Source of the DNA: Cytobacillus sp. NJ13
Lineage (GTDB): Bacteria; Bacillota; Bacilli; Bacillales; Cytobacillaceae
Assembly: GCA_030348385.1 (NCBI GenBank)
Contig: JAUCFP010000006.1
Location: 1,116,001-1,180,000 of the forward strand
DNA: 64,000 bases
Reading direction: 5' to 3'
The notes beneath the pieces were generated by a model that did not search any database, was not told the DNA's origin, and worked only from the letters and a program-made list of their open reading frames with translations. Position numbers and translations under genes: made by a program. Position 1 is the first letter of the stretch. Every line of letters starts with the position of its first letter. This document shows positions 8,221 through 16,469 of this stretch, piece by piece.

Positions 8221-8778
8221 ATGTTTCGTAATATTTTATTATCAATATGGGTATTCATGGATCCTCTTTATTATCCTTTTACCCGGTTACAGCATCTCAC
8301 TGCAGATCCGGAAAAAGGAGGAGTTTTTCGTGTAAGGCTAACAAAATATAAAGGAAATGACATTGAATTATCTGACGGTGTTATCATTAGGAAAAATGAT
8401 CTTTTACTTAAAATTCATCTCCACAATGTTAGGCTGTTAAATGAATTTAACTACATGAAAAATGAATTATTAAAAGGAAGAGCTATTTATAAACGTGTAA
8501 AAGATTCTATGCCGCTTTTAACCGCATTTATCCTCAACCATCCGGAAGGAACGAAAATAAAAGGGGTTATAGGCATCACCCTTATAAACAAGGGATTTAG
8601 CACGCTTGGATTTGAATGTATACTTCCAAAAAATAAACTGTACTGCTGGTTTAAAAAAACATTTCAATTGCCTATATATTTTTTATCGTGTTCAAAAATT
8701 TCGGCTGCAAATATAAAAAAGCATCGCACTGTTTACTTATTGATGTCTAAGGAAAACCTGATTAATAAATATAAATAA
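8221..8778 (+). CDS. YkoP-like protein
   Basis: 185 residues. The N terminus MFRNILLSIWVFMDPLYYPF and the central TKYKGNDIELSDGVIIRKNDLLLKIHLHN region fit the YkoP family, found beside YkoQ-type phosphoesterases in Bacillus, as here. Function unknown; mildly hydrophobic but with no certain membrane segment. The Shine-Dalgarno-like AAAGGAG is about 15 bases upstream of ATG 8221, longer than normal, so the start is somewhat uncertain. The gap to the next gene is 77 bases with no terminator, so co-transcription with the phosphoesterase is likely. Confidence 0.65.
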   Translation: MFRNILLSIWVFMDPLYYPFTRLQHLTADPEKGGVFRVRLTKYKGNDIELSDGVIIRKNDLLLKIHLHNVRLLNEFNYMKNELLKGRAIYKRVKDSMPLLTAFILNHPEGTKIKGVIGITLINKGFSTLGFECILPKNKLYCWFKKTFQLPIYFLSCSKISAANIKKHRTVYLLMSKENLINKYK

Positions 8779-8855
8779 AAGATGCAGACTGTTTCCTCTA
8801 ACTCCCACTAGGACTGTCCCCTCAATCCCCTTATACTTTGAAAGAGGGAGGGGAT

Positions 8856-9677
8856 ATGAATATGGCATTATTTTTCACCTTAATCTTGTTCGCCGTTTTC
8901 TGTAATATTATCTACAAAGCCAATAAGAACACAAAGAACGTAACTATAAATTCAATTTCTGTTTCCCGTCCTAATATCTCAGTTTCGGGAGATAACATAA
9001 AAATTCTTCATATATCTGATATGCACCTCGAAAATATATCTGTCAGTCCTGATGAATTATTTGCGATGATCTCAAAACAGCCAGTGGACCTAATTGCTCT
9101 TACAGGCGATTTTCTTGACCGCAAACGAAGTATTCCTAAACTAGCGGGCTATCTCCATGCACTGAACAAGACAAATCCAAAGCATGGCATGTATGCCGTC
9201 TTTGGTAATCATGATTATGTTTTAAAAGGCCATAACTTTGAAACATTGAAAAACATTCTAGAAGAAAATGGCTGTAAAACACTTCAAAATGAGCATGTAA
9301 CGATTCAGGTTAATGGGGAAAACCTTAACATCATTGGAATTGATAATTTCAGCACCAAACACAGTGATGTTAACAAGGCCTATAATGGAATTCCTGAAGG
9401 TTACAATTTAGTTTTGACACATGATCCCAATGTTGTTTTAGAAATGGAAAACGTACCTTTTGATTATTTATTATCGGGGCATTTTCACGGTGGACAGATT
9501 CATTGGCCAAAGCCATATCATCTGATAAAAATGGGTAAGCTTGTCAGAATGAAAATGGTTAAAGGTCTTCATTATCATGGCGGGAAACCGTTTTATATAA
9601 GTGAAGGACTAGGCCAGACAGGGGTCAATATCCGTATTGGCAGCCGCCCTGAAATCACTTTTCATGAAATATCCTAA
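8856..9677 (+). CDS. YkoQ-like metallophosphoesterase
   Basis: 273 residues with one N-terminal membrane anchor (about residues 4-20) and a calcineurin-type phosphoesterase domain facing outward or membrane-associated. All metal-binding motifs are present: HISDMHLE (D-x-H), TGDFLDR (G-D), GNHDY (G-N-H-D), and LSGHFHGGQ (G-H-x-H). ATG 8856 is chosen because GGGAGGGG precedes it. The family hydrolyses phosphomono- or diesters; related UDP-DAGAP hydrolases act on lipids, but the substrate here is unknown. A strong terminator follows. Confidence 0.88.
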   Translation: MNMALFFTLILFAVFCNIIYKANKNTKNVTINSISVSRPNISVSGDNIKILHISDMHLENISVSPDELFAMISKQPVDLIALTGDFLDRKRSIPKLAGYLHALNKTNPKHGMYAVFGNHDYVLKGHNFETLKNILEENGCKTLQNEHVTIQVNGENLNIIGIDNFSTKHSDVNKAYNGIPEGYNLVLTHDPNVVLEMENVPFDYLLSGHFHGGQIHWPKPYHLIKMGKLVRMKMVKGLHYHGGKPFYISEGLGQTGVNIRIGSRPEITFHEIS

Positions 9678-9688
9678 TGGAGCTTTTT

Positions 9689-9720
9689 AACCTTGCCATA
9701 GCAATAGGCAAGGTTTTTTA
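9689..9720 (+). terminator. Intrinsic terminator after the phosphoesterase
   Basis: ACCTTGCC / GGCAAGGT stem with a 9-base loop, then TTTTTA. Confidence 0.9.
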
Positions 9721-9914
9721 CGAGTTAATTAACCAGGACTATTTATGAATGGAAGAACATTCTTTTTTATCACAATAAAATAAAAGGATATTCGCAAATA
9801 TGATTTACAATGCCTTCAAACATTTTGCCAGCATATTCGAAACCCTAAAAGTAAAAATTATATATGGAAGGGAAGTATGTTTCCTTCTTATTACTTAAAG
9901 GGGAGTGCTTTAAC

Positions 9915-10316
9915 TTGAATAACTGGATAAATGCGATTTTTAATGCAGGCAGAATGCAGCCATTTTTAAATATGTTTGGCAGAAAGAGAAAAAGAAATAG
10001 AGGAATGTTATGGGGGTCTTTAATTAGCCTGGGTTTAAGTGCAGCTGCATATGGCTTTTCTAGAAATCGCGGCAGAAATATGGCTCGCCCGCTGCAAAAC
10101 TTAATGAATAATACAGCCCAAATAACAAATTTCCAGAAGCCAAATATGGCGGGGTTAACTGAGTTTGCAGAGGAATTAACATCGAATAAGAACCAGATAA
10201 ACAACAAATTCAATAATTCAGCCCAAATGACAAATTTCCAGAAGCCAAATACGGCGGGGTTAACTGAGTTTGCGGAGGAATTAACATCGAATAAGAACCA
10301 GACAAACAACAAATAA
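9915..10316 (+). CDS. Small protein with a 35-residue tandem duplication
   Basis: 133 residues. TTG 9915 is chosen because AAAGGGGAG lies upstream; an earlier ATG at 9864 lacks such a site. The N-terminal half has a basic patch (GRKRKRNRG) and a glycine/alanine-rich hydrophobic stretch (GSLISLGLSAAAYGF), resembling short YrzQ/DUF3918-type proteins. The C-terminal half is two 35-residue copies of a unit containing TNFQKPN-AGLTEFAEELTS, encoded by a 105-base near-identical repeat. Function unknown; possibly membrane-associated. Confidence 0.6.
   Translation: MNNWINAIFNAGRMQPFLNMFGRKRKRNRGMLWGSLISLGLSAAAYGFSRNRGRNMARPLQNLMNNTAQITNFQKPNMAGLTEFAEELTSNKNQINNKFNNSAQMTNFQKPNTAGLTEFAEELTSNKNQTNNK
10111..10315 (+). 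repeat. Intragenic 105-base tandem repeat, about two units
   Basis: The sequence beginning GCCCAAATAACAAATTTCC at 10116 recurs at 10221 as GCCCAAATGACAAATTTCC, with only a few substitutions over about 95 bases. The period is a multiple of three, so the reading frame is kept. Confidence 0.9.
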
Positions 10317-10324
10317 CGGATAGC

Positions 10325-10351
10325 AGCCCACGTATTTTGTGGGCTTTTTTA
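10325..10351 (+). terminator. Intrinsic terminator
   Basis: AGCCCAC / GTGGGCT stem with a 7-base loop and a T-run. Confidence 0.88.
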
Positions 10352-10406
10352 TGCTGTCATCCCATTTCAATAACATGTTCAGATGTCGAAAAAGCATTGG
10401 AGCAGA

Positions 10407-11039
10407 TCATTTTTTTGATTGCTCTAGCTTGTTATTGGACCATAATTTATAACATAAAAACAGACAGAGTAGAAATAGAAGGTACCAGAACACTCCCAGC
10501 AATAAATTATGAAGTGATAAAAACAATTGCTCCCCGCTGTATGCAAGCATAAACATAGGAGGCAGCATTCCTATTGCAGTAGCTATAAAAAAATGCCTAA
10601 ATGGAATATCTGCTATTCCACAATAGATATTAAACACCTGTGGAGGGATAATAACAATCATTCGCCCAAACAAAATAGCCATAAATGCATTTTTTTCAAA
10701 CAGGTACTGAAATTTATTAATTGCTTTATACTTTCCCAAGTAGGCAGTAAAATAATTCCTGAAATAGTATCTTGATAAAAAAAAGTAAAGTAACGAAGTA
10801 AAAAGAATGCCAAACCAATTTATCAGCAGACCAACCATAGCACCAAATTTCACTCCCATTAATCCTGCAAATAGAGTAAATGGCAAGAATGGTATAGATG
10901 CAATCAGAACAGAAAATAAAAACATCGCAGGAAGCCATGATGGGTCACTGGTTCGCAGCCATTCTAATAAATATTCTTTATTGGTAATTCCAATTATCAA
11001 TAAAATAACATAGGCTATTACAATCCACCATCTGCGCAT
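10407..11039 (-). CDS. TVP38/TMEM64 (VTT domain) membrane protein
   Basis: 210 residues with about five or six hydrophobic segments. The VTT/DedA-like core is visible: IPFLPFTLFAGLMGVKFG (about residues 50-67) and FGRMIVIIPPQVFNIYCGIA (about residues 125-144), re-entrant-type elements of lipid or flippase-related DedA/VTT proteins. Function uncertain; relatives move phospholipids or affect membrane energetics. ATG 11039 follows AAGGAGC. A degraded copy of its 5' part and leader is found near 14,160-14,480. Confidence 0.82.
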   Translation of the reverse strand: MRRWWIVIAYVILLIIGITNKEYLLEWLRTSDPSWLPAMFLFSVLIASIPFLPFTLFAGLMGVKFGAMVGLLINWFGILFTSLLYFFLSRYYFRNYFTAYLGKYKAINKFQYLFEKNAFMAILFGRMIVIIPPQVFNIYCGIADIPFRHFFIATAIGMLPPMFMLAYSGEQLFLSLHNLLLGVFWYLLFLLCLFLCYKLWSNNKLEQSKK

Positions 11040-11200
11040 CAAATTTGCTCCTTAATTATATCCCTAATTTATCCATTCCCGTCTGTCTTAATTTCAGTAT
11101 GCTTATTTTTTGTAAAGAAATGTATTCACCTGGACAAAAACATTTTTTGAAACCAATCATAAAATAACATCAAGTAAAAAATGGGGAGGCAGTTAAACAA

Positions 11201-11437
11201 ATGCACTATTATCAAAATATGAATTATGGGTATTATATTCCGTACAGAGATATAAAAAACGAGACCTTAATGATGGTAAAACCATTTGTTAATTATGGCT
11301 TATCAGAAGCAAAATTTACTTCAGTTTCCCATGCTATGACGGAAGTTGCAGCAATTGCCTACTTGCTTGGAAAAGGTTATGATCCGCAAACGGCTTATAA
11401 AACGGTGGAATCTTGGGAGGTCAATGAAAAGTTTTGA
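11201..11437 (+). CDS. Uncharacterised 78-residue protein
   Basis: Begins with a Tyr/Asn-rich segment (MHYYQNMNYGYYIPYRD), followed by a helical part containing HAMTEVAAIAYLLGKGYDP. ATG 11201 follows GGGGAGGC. I do not recognise the family. A frame-shifted partial copy lies at 12,013-12,145, suggesting a duplicated, dispensable gene. The Tyr-rich start recalls small spore-coat proteins, but that is only an impression. Confidence 0.6.
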   Translation: MHYYQNMNYGYYIPYRDIKNETLMMVKPFVNYGLSEAKFTSVSHAMTEVAAIAYLLGKGYDPQTAYKTVESWEVNEKF

Positions 11438-11484
11438 CAAGAAAAGGAACAAAGCCGAGGTCAGATAGATTTGATTTAAAATAA

Positions 11485-11523
11485 AGAAAACCCGGCTGAA
11501 GGACGATTGTCCAACAGCCGGGC
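11485..11523. terminator. Strong bidirectional terminator
   Basis: CCCGGCTG / CAGCCGGG with an inner GGAC / GTCC stem. On the minus strand it is followed by TTTTCTTT, placing it just beyond the DUF3992 gene. Confidence 0.88.
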
Positions 11524-11533
11524 ATTTTCTTAC

Positions 11534-11896
11534 TTATATGTCGAAAGTATAAGTGACTTCGTATTTGAAACAACCACTTATTGGTAATCCGGCATTATTT
11601 TGAATTGTGATTGATGCAACATTAGGGAAAGCGCCAAAAAACGAAGAACCATCTTCTACAGTAGTTTGGAAAGCCATACTGCCATCACTGAAGTTTACAG
11701 TTAATAGGATGTTATTATCCCCATTATTTTCAAGGGAAAAAGCAACTACAGCAGTAATCTCATCATCTATGAATAAAATTGTGTTCGGATTAGCAGGATT
11801 ATCTGAACCTGTTACTGGGGAACAATTTTTGAAAGTTAATGTTTCCTCTTGGTTATCTGGGCAGCTGTCACACCAGTCTTTTTTATTTTTTAACAT
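11534..11896 (-). CDS. DUF3992-like protein, candidate endospore appendage (Ena) subunit
   Basis: 120 residues, start ATG 11896 set by AAGGAGG 9 bases upstream. The N-terminal tail carries cysteines (WCDSC, then NCSP), and the rest looks like a single beta-sandwich ending GCFKYEVTYTFDI. A flexible Cys-bearing N-terminal connector followed by a jelly-roll domain is the design of S-type endospore appendage proteins (DUF3992), which assemble into disulfide-linked fibres on Bacillus cereus-group spores. No other Ena gene is adjacent. Assignment is by pattern only; a different small beta protein is possible. Confidence 0.5.
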   Translation of the reverse strand: MLKNKKDWCDSCPDNQEETLTFKNCSPVTGSDNPANPNTILFIDDEITAVVAFSLENNGDNNILLTVNFSDGSMAFQTTVEDGSSFFGAFPNVASITIQNNAGLPISGCFKYEVTYTFDI

Positions 11897-12012
11897 ATCT
11901 ATCATCCTCCTTTCCATTTATCTAATTCTAAAATATGTCGGTTTAAAAAAATTGCTTGGACATACCGGTAAATTAAGCCCTTTTTGGAAGAATCTATATT
12001 CAAAGATAATGT

Positions 12013-12145
12013 TAAATCAGTAAAATTCACTTCATTTTCCCATGCTATGACGGAAGCTGCGGCAATTGCGTACTTGCTTGGAAAGGGCTGATCCGCAAAC
12101 AGCTTATAAAACGGCGGAATTCTTGGAGGTTAATGAATCATTTTT
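12013..12145 (+). pseudogene. Frame-shifted partial copy of the 78-residue protein gene
   Basis: Bases 12,020-12,140 closely match 11,308-11,430 (shared TTTTCCCATGCTATGACGGA versus TTTCCCATGCTATGACGGA, and TACTTGCTTGGAAA). A deletion near 12,089 (GGGCTGATCC in place of GGTTATGATCC) breaks the frame, and the 5' half is missing. It is a decayed duplicate. Confidence 0.8.
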
Positions 12146-12238
12146 ATAAGAATATGTCAGCAAAAATGCAATCCTAAAACCATGCTGAATTATTGGAAAA
12201 ACCTAGGACTATAATAGCTGGTGATTTATAACAAAACA

Positions 12239-12275
12239 TAAACCTTCGCTCAGGTATTTGCTGAGCGAAGGTTTA
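12239..12275. terminator. Intrinsic terminator for the phosphatase-like lipoprotein
   Basis: AACCTTCGCTCA / TGAGCGAAGGTT, a 12-bp stem with a 9-base loop. It lies 8 bases past the stop of the minus-strand gene. Confidence 0.85.
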
Positions 12276-12282
12276 TGTTTTT

Positions 12283-13851
12283 TCAATAATTCCAAAAATC
12301 CAGTATCCATTTTTTCAAATCCACAATCCGCAGCTGATCGATACTTTTATCGGCTCCTGTAACAATGATGGGGACTAGTGAATCATCTTTATGCATGGAG
12401 CCATGGGCGCCGCCGCCGGAATGTTCAGGTGAACTTTCTCCAATGAATTCATATCCGGGTTTTGCGTCAACAACAAGAAATTCACCTTCCTGAGAATGTA
12501 TAGCTCCATATAACCTTGCTAATCCATCAGGATAATCCCCATAATGAATATTCTTGTTCTTTAAGGTTAAATCGAGAATGGAGGTATTTCCTTTTATAGA
12601 CCAGGCTTGATTATAAATATCACGATAGGTTCCGCCTGAATTAAAATTAAAGGATTCCTCATGATCTCCGGATATCACATGGATTATTTCTTTTTCCTTC
12701 CAGGCAATCCAGGCAATCCGGTGATCTGTTTTCAATTTTTTGGCAATATTTTCTAATGTAACACGTTCGTTAATTTTATAGACATATGCCATACGTTCAT
12801 TTGCAGTAATGACAATTTCATCGTTTTTTGCAGGAGGTTTACCAAGCTTTAAAATTCTATTTTTAGAAAGGATTTCTTTTAAATCGATTAAAGCTTCTTT
12901 TTTCGGTTCAATGACAGGTGACTGATTACTGTCTCCAATGATAACCCAAATATAATTGTTAAGGGCATCTTCCCATTTCGGAAAAATATTCAAGACCTCC
13001 TGAAGATACTTATCAAGTTTTTCAATTCCTTTTATAGTATTTGGCCCTTTCCTGTGTACAGTGAAGTCATTTCCTGAAATATACAGGATTGTAAAATCAG
13101 GAATAATATTTTTTTCCAAAAGATATTTTAATTCTTGAACCGCGAAGGCATCATTAAGTCCTAAACGATTCACAATATGATTATTCTTTTTGTCCTGGTG
13201 AATAAATGTACCTAAAGACAGCATTTTTGGCCCAGCGGTTTCATATTTCTCAGGTAAATTACTCACTTTTGTTATTACCTTTGGTACATTAAGGGTATGA
13301 TGATAATTTCCCCGATAAATAAATGCGTTAATGGATGCTGATTCCTTTTTAATCGTGTCGAGATCCTCATGGATGGTGCTTACATTTGGACTGAGGTCTA
13401 CATTATTATATTGATGCATGATACTTTCAGCAAATTGGGAAACCCCAATCTTCATGATTTCAAAAAAACCATTTCCATAAGTGATGATTCGCTTCTTATC
13501 ATTGTTAAACCAAACAAGTCCTGGAATCTTACTCTTATCCGGGTATGCACCAGTTATTAAAGAACTGTCGATTGTAACCGACATGGTTGGATAGGAACTT
13601 ACTAAATCTTTACTATATTGTCCGTGTTTTAAAAAGAAGGCCAAAGCAGGAGCTTTCTTCTCTTGGATAGCTTTTTTTAACGGCTCATCCATCATCGAAT
13701 CAATAACAAGAAGTATAACTTTAGGTGAAGACTGACTCTCTGTTTGAATAGCAGTTGCTTTCTTATCCTGTTCATTTGAATTATTACTAGTGCTGGCGCA
13801 ACCAATTAAAAGAATAGAAATAACTATACAAGGAAGCAAACGAAACAACAA
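12283..13851 (-). CDS. Alkaline phosphatase superfamily lipoprotein (nucleotide pyrophosphatase-like)
   Basis: 522 residues. The N-terminal signal peptide ends in LIGC, a lipobox, so the mature protein is probably anchored outside the membrane at Cys18. The catalytic region contains VILLVIDSM (first metal Asp), SYPTMSVTIDSSLITG (nucleophile Ser/Thr region) and IPGLVWF, followed by ISGNDFTVHRKGPN and HSGGGAHGSMHKDDSLVPI, which supply further metal ligands. This is the type I phosphodiesterase/nucleotide pyrophosphatase fold. Substrate unknown. TTG 13851 follows GGTGAAAG. It stands alone in a sparse region. Confidence 0.82.
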   Translation of the reverse strand: MLFRLLPCIVISILLIGCASTSNNSNEQDKKATAIQTESQSSPKVILLVIDSMMDEPLKKAIQEKKAPALAFFLKHGQYSKDLVSSYPTMSVTIDSSLITGAYPDKSKIPGLVWFNNDKKRIITYGNGFFEIMKIGVSQFAESIMHQYNNVDLSPNVSTIHEDLDTIKKESASINAFIYRGNYHHTLNVPKVITKVSNLPEKYETAGPKMLSLGTFIHQDKKNNHIVNRLGLNDAFAVQELKYLLEKNIIPDFTILYISGNDFTVHRKGPNTIKGIEKLDKYLQEVLNIFPKWEDALNNYIWVIIGDSNQSPVIEPKKEALIDLKEILSKNRILKLGKPPAKNDEIVITANERMAYVYKINERVTLENIAKKLKTDHRIAWIAWKEKEIIHVISGDHEESFNFNSGGTYRDIYNQAWSIKGNTSILDLTLKNKNIHYGDYPDGLARLYGAIHSQEGEFLVVDAKPGYEFIGESSPEHSGGGAHGSMHKDDSLVPIIVTGADKSIDQLRIVDLKKWILDFWNY

Positions 13852-14014
13852 CTTTCACCTACGCTTTGAAATATAGTTTATATTAACTTTATGCAAGTAA
13901 AAAAATATGGCGGCATCATTCGAATTCCCGATTGCTATACAAAAAAAGGGGATTTATGATGACCTGCAATGAATTTAGATCAACTAAAGAGAATTATTAG
14001 TGATCAATTGTCCT

Positions 14015-14042
14015 AATACACTTTTAATAAGTGTATTTTTAA
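14015..14042 (+). terminator. Terminator-like hairpin in a gene-poor region
   Basis: AATACACTT / AAGTGTATT with a 5-base loop and TTTTTA. No intact gene precedes it. Confidence 0.5.
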
Positions 14043-14159
14043 ATAGGATTTTATTATCTATTATTTTCTTTATTCCTTTTCAAAAGGCAGTGAAATAATG
14101 CTTGAAGTTATAATGAGTCAAAAAAGGAAGTAATAGAGGAGAGGGCCGCAAGGTTAATT

Positions 14160-14485
14160 AATTTTTAGACCAGCCATCACACCATATTTCATTCCCATAA
14201 ATCAATCAAAAGAGCAAATTGGTGCAATTAGATAGAAATTTTGAAGCCAGGAAAAGTTACTGCTTAACGCTGCAGCCAATTAGAAATATAATCTTTTAGC
14301 AGATAATCATAATAGTGATATTTATCAAATCCTCTTTTTCATCATTCCCTAACTTAACTCCAAATTTTTGCTTATTATACCAGCAGAAACTTTACTATCA
14401 GTATGCTTATTTTTTTGTAATTAATGTATTGATTATGGACAAAAATATACTTTATGAAATGCATCATAAAATAACAGCGAATATT
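14160..14485 (-). pseudogene. Degenerate copy of the 5' part and leader of the VTT gene
   Basis: Bases 14,160-14,215 align with the coding region near 10,828-10,885 (GACCAGCCATCACACCATAT versus GACCAACCATAGCACCAAAT). Bases 14,398-14,480 align with the leader at 11,097-11,170 (shared CAGTATGCTTATTTTTT and CATAAAATAACA). Many substitutions and gaps leave no open frame. It indicates an old segmental duplication. Confidence 0.65.
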
Positions 14486-14597
14486 ATTTATGATTAATAC
14501 TCATTAAATATGAAGATTTAATAACCTCAAGTAACAAACTTATGTTGCCTGTATTTTGCAAGAAAAAAGAGTTATATATGCTCAGTTATGAGTGAAA

Positions 14598-14747
14598 ATG
14601 AGACATGCATATAAAATAGTGTGTCTTTTTGTTATAGGGTACAAGATTATTAAAAGGCTAAAAGAAAAATTTATTGCTAGAAATATTGGTAATAGTGCCT
14701 ATTTAAATGATGCTGCAGTAAAAGAAATAACTGAAGAAAGCATATAA
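14598..14747 (+). CDS. Possible 49-residue protein
   Basis: ATG 14598 to TAA 14747, with the basic segment YKIIKRLKEKFIARN followed by an acidic helix ending KEITEESI. A terminator starts right at its stop codon, which supports it. No clear ribosome site and no recognised family; it could also be the tail of a lost larger gene. Confidence 0.3.
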   Translation: MRHAYKIVCLFVIGYKIIKRLKEKFIARNIGNSAYLNDAAVKEITEESI

Positions 14748-14773
14748 GCCCCTCTCATTGAAAGGGGCTTATT
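14746..14773 (+). terminator. Intrinsic terminator
   Basis: AAGCCCCT / AGGGGCTT with a 9-base loop and a short T/A tail. Confidence 0.65.
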
Positions 14774-15097
14774 AGAGTCTCATATTGAACATAGCCATCC
14801 ACATTGGCTGTCTGTATCCACCAACAGAATACTGACAGCCATGTTTATTATCATATCCATACACTCGATAAAACTTGACCCTGTTTAAGCCAATTCCTTA
14901 AACGGAGTACAATTAAATTCGCTCTTACCTTACAGTTAAATCACCGTGCCTAATAATAATGCTGGCACAGTCTTGGAAATTATAATTAATGAAACAGTAC
15001 CTCAGTCTAAAAAGGGCGATTACACTCGGCAAAAAGTCTATACACCATGTACAATAATGAATAAATTGAAATTATGAAACCGAAGGGAGGGAACGAA
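14774..15097. other. Gene-free stretch
   Basis: About 320 bases with no supported gene. A 29-residue minus-strand frame (about 14,780-14,870) ends in a Met/Trp-rich peptide but has no ribosome site. The promoter of the following gene probably lies here; I see no clear -35/-10 pair. Confidence 0.4.
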
Positions 15098-15421
15098 ATG
15101 AGCAGAAGAAAGCAAGACAGATTTGGAAACCAAAGTTACTATAGAGGTTCTTGCAGGAACAACGGTAACAGTGATGTCAATGTAGATAACGACATCGAGA
15201 ACGATGTAAATAATAGAGCTGATGCAGATGCAGATGCAGAAGCAGATGTTCGAAATACTGATAAGAATACTAATATAGCACGTGCAAAAATCATGAACTC
15301 CGGAAATTCCAGGGTAGATATTCGCTTGAACAGCAGGAGTAATGCGCGTGTAAGAGCTGACCAGGATCAGGAAAATGATCAAGATCAAGATCAGAATACT
15401 GATGTTGAAGTAGACTTTTAA
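15098..15421 (+). CDS. Asn/Asp-rich low-complexity protein
   Basis: 107 residues. ATG 15098 is chosen because GAAGGGAGG precedes it. The chain is highly hydrophilic, with DADADAEADV and DQDQENDQDQDQN runs and alternating V/D/N segments (NGNSDVNVDNDIENDVNN). No signal peptide or membrane segment. The same SGNSDV-type motif occurs in the next gene, so the two proteins may work together. Similar low-complexity acidic proteins occur in spore coats or exosporium, but no family is recognised. Confidence 0.6.
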   Translation: MSRRKQDRFGNQSYYRGSCRNNGNSDVNVDNDIENDVNNRADADADAEADVRNTDKNTNIARAKIMNSGNSRVDIRLNSRSNARVRADQDQENDQDQDQNTDVEVDF

Positions 15422-15425
15422 GGAG

Positions 15426-15448
15426 TGGTGGGATATTCTATATCCCAC
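15426..15448 (+). repeat. Hairpin between the two Asn/Asp-rich genes
   Basis: GTGGGATA / TATCCCAC with a 5-base loop and no T-run. It may be an mRNA processing or stabilising structure within the operon. Confidence 0.5.
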
Positions 15449-15471
15449 CTATTAATAGGAAGGTGATAAAA

Positions 15472-15798
15472 ATGAAGAATACAAGAAAAGACAGGCTGGA
15501 AAAGTACGGATTTATTAATGATAAAAGTATAATAAAAACTGACAATGAAATCAGAAATTCTGTTGGTCATAGCGGAAATTCGGATGTTGATATGAATATA
15601 GAAGTGAAAGTTGATACAACTGCAATAGGATTTGCTATATTATGCTCGCTATACGCTACGGGGCAATTGTCAGATTTGGAATTTCGAAAAGCAACCAAAA
15701 AACTGGAAGAGTTAACAAAAGAAAAAATGGGCAGCTACTACGGCAATGATATTAATGATACTTCTGCAGTACGAATGTACAATACAAAAAGAATATAG
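15472..15798 (+). CDS. Uncharacterised 108-residue partner protein
   Basis: ATG 15472 follows AGGAAGGTG. Contains HSGNSDVDMNIEVKVD, echoing the preceding gene's SDVNVDNDIE, then a short hydrophobic stretch (IGFAILCSLYATGQLS) and a charged helical end with FRKATKKLEELTKEK. It lies 50 bases downstream of its likely operon partner. Function unknown; the C-terminal half looks like a short coiled-coil. Confidence 0.6.
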   Translation: MKNTRKDRLEKYGFINDKSIIKTDNEIRNSVGHSGNSDVDMNIEVKVDTTAIGFAILCSLYATGQLSDLEFRKATKKLEELTKEKMGSYYGNDINDTSAVRMYNTKRI

Positions 15799-15826
15799 AG
15801 CAGGTTCTTTTTTGACGCTGCTCTAT
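15797..15826 (+). terminator. Weak hairpin after the Asn/Asp-rich pair
   Basis: AGAGCAG / CTGCTCT around a T-rich loop, starting in the stop codon; only a weak downstream T-run. Confidence 0.4.
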
Positions 15827-16224
<398 letters not shown>

Positions 16225-16362
16225 TTATTCACTATCTTGTGTAGTATTAAAAAACATATCATCTTGTTCTTTATTATCCTTATTATTGTTTTTGGTTTTT
16301 TCTCCCATCTTTCCATCCGATTCATAGCTTAATCCAATTGCTTTCTCCTGTTCTTTCTTCAT
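16225..16362 (-). CDS. Small hydrophilic protein, 45 residues
   Basis: ATG 16362 follows AAAGGAG at good spacing and the frame ends at TAA 16225. The product is Lys/Glu/Asn-rich with the segment IGLSYESDGKMGEK near the N terminus. It resembles short DUF4025/YozQ-type Bacillus proteins, but the resemblance is loose. A TATATAAT box about 25 bases upstream of the ribosome site could be its -10 element. Confidence 0.6.
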   Translation of the reverse strand: MKKEQEKAIGLSYESDGKMGEKTKNNNKDNKEQDDMFFNTTQDSE

Positions 16363-16442
16363 TATAATCGCTCCTTTGCTTATATGATTATATACAGCTT
16401 CTTTTAAGATTCATTGCTGTGTTTTGAGCCATTTTTCATAAA

Positions 16443-16458
16443 ACGAACATACGTTCCT
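16443..16458. promoter_or_regulatory. LexA-type box
   Basis: CGAACATACGTTCC fits the Bacillus LexA (DinR) core GAAC-N4-GTTC. It is about 82 bases upstream of the 45-residue ORF start and downstream of the staygreen gene. No SOS gene is recognised nearby, so function is uncertain. Confidence 0.4.
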
Positions 16459-16469
16459 GGATGTCGATT

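Noticed and set aside
8004..8231. 75-residue frame upstream of the YkoP-like gene
   Set aside because: No ribosome site, overlaps the real gene start, and composition does not look coding; it covers the leader region.
9845..10312. Long minus-strand frame opposite the tandem-repeat gene
   Set aside because: It is a shadow of the plus-strand gene; the repeat keeps both strands open. The plus strand has the ribosome site and terminator.
14315..14497. 60-residue plus-strand frame
   Set aside because: It lies antisense to the decayed copy of the VTT leader and lacks any ribosome site.
14780..14870. 29-residue Met/Trp-rich minus-strand peptide
   Set aside because: Possible tail of a small protein, but there is no start with a ribosome site and no recognised family.
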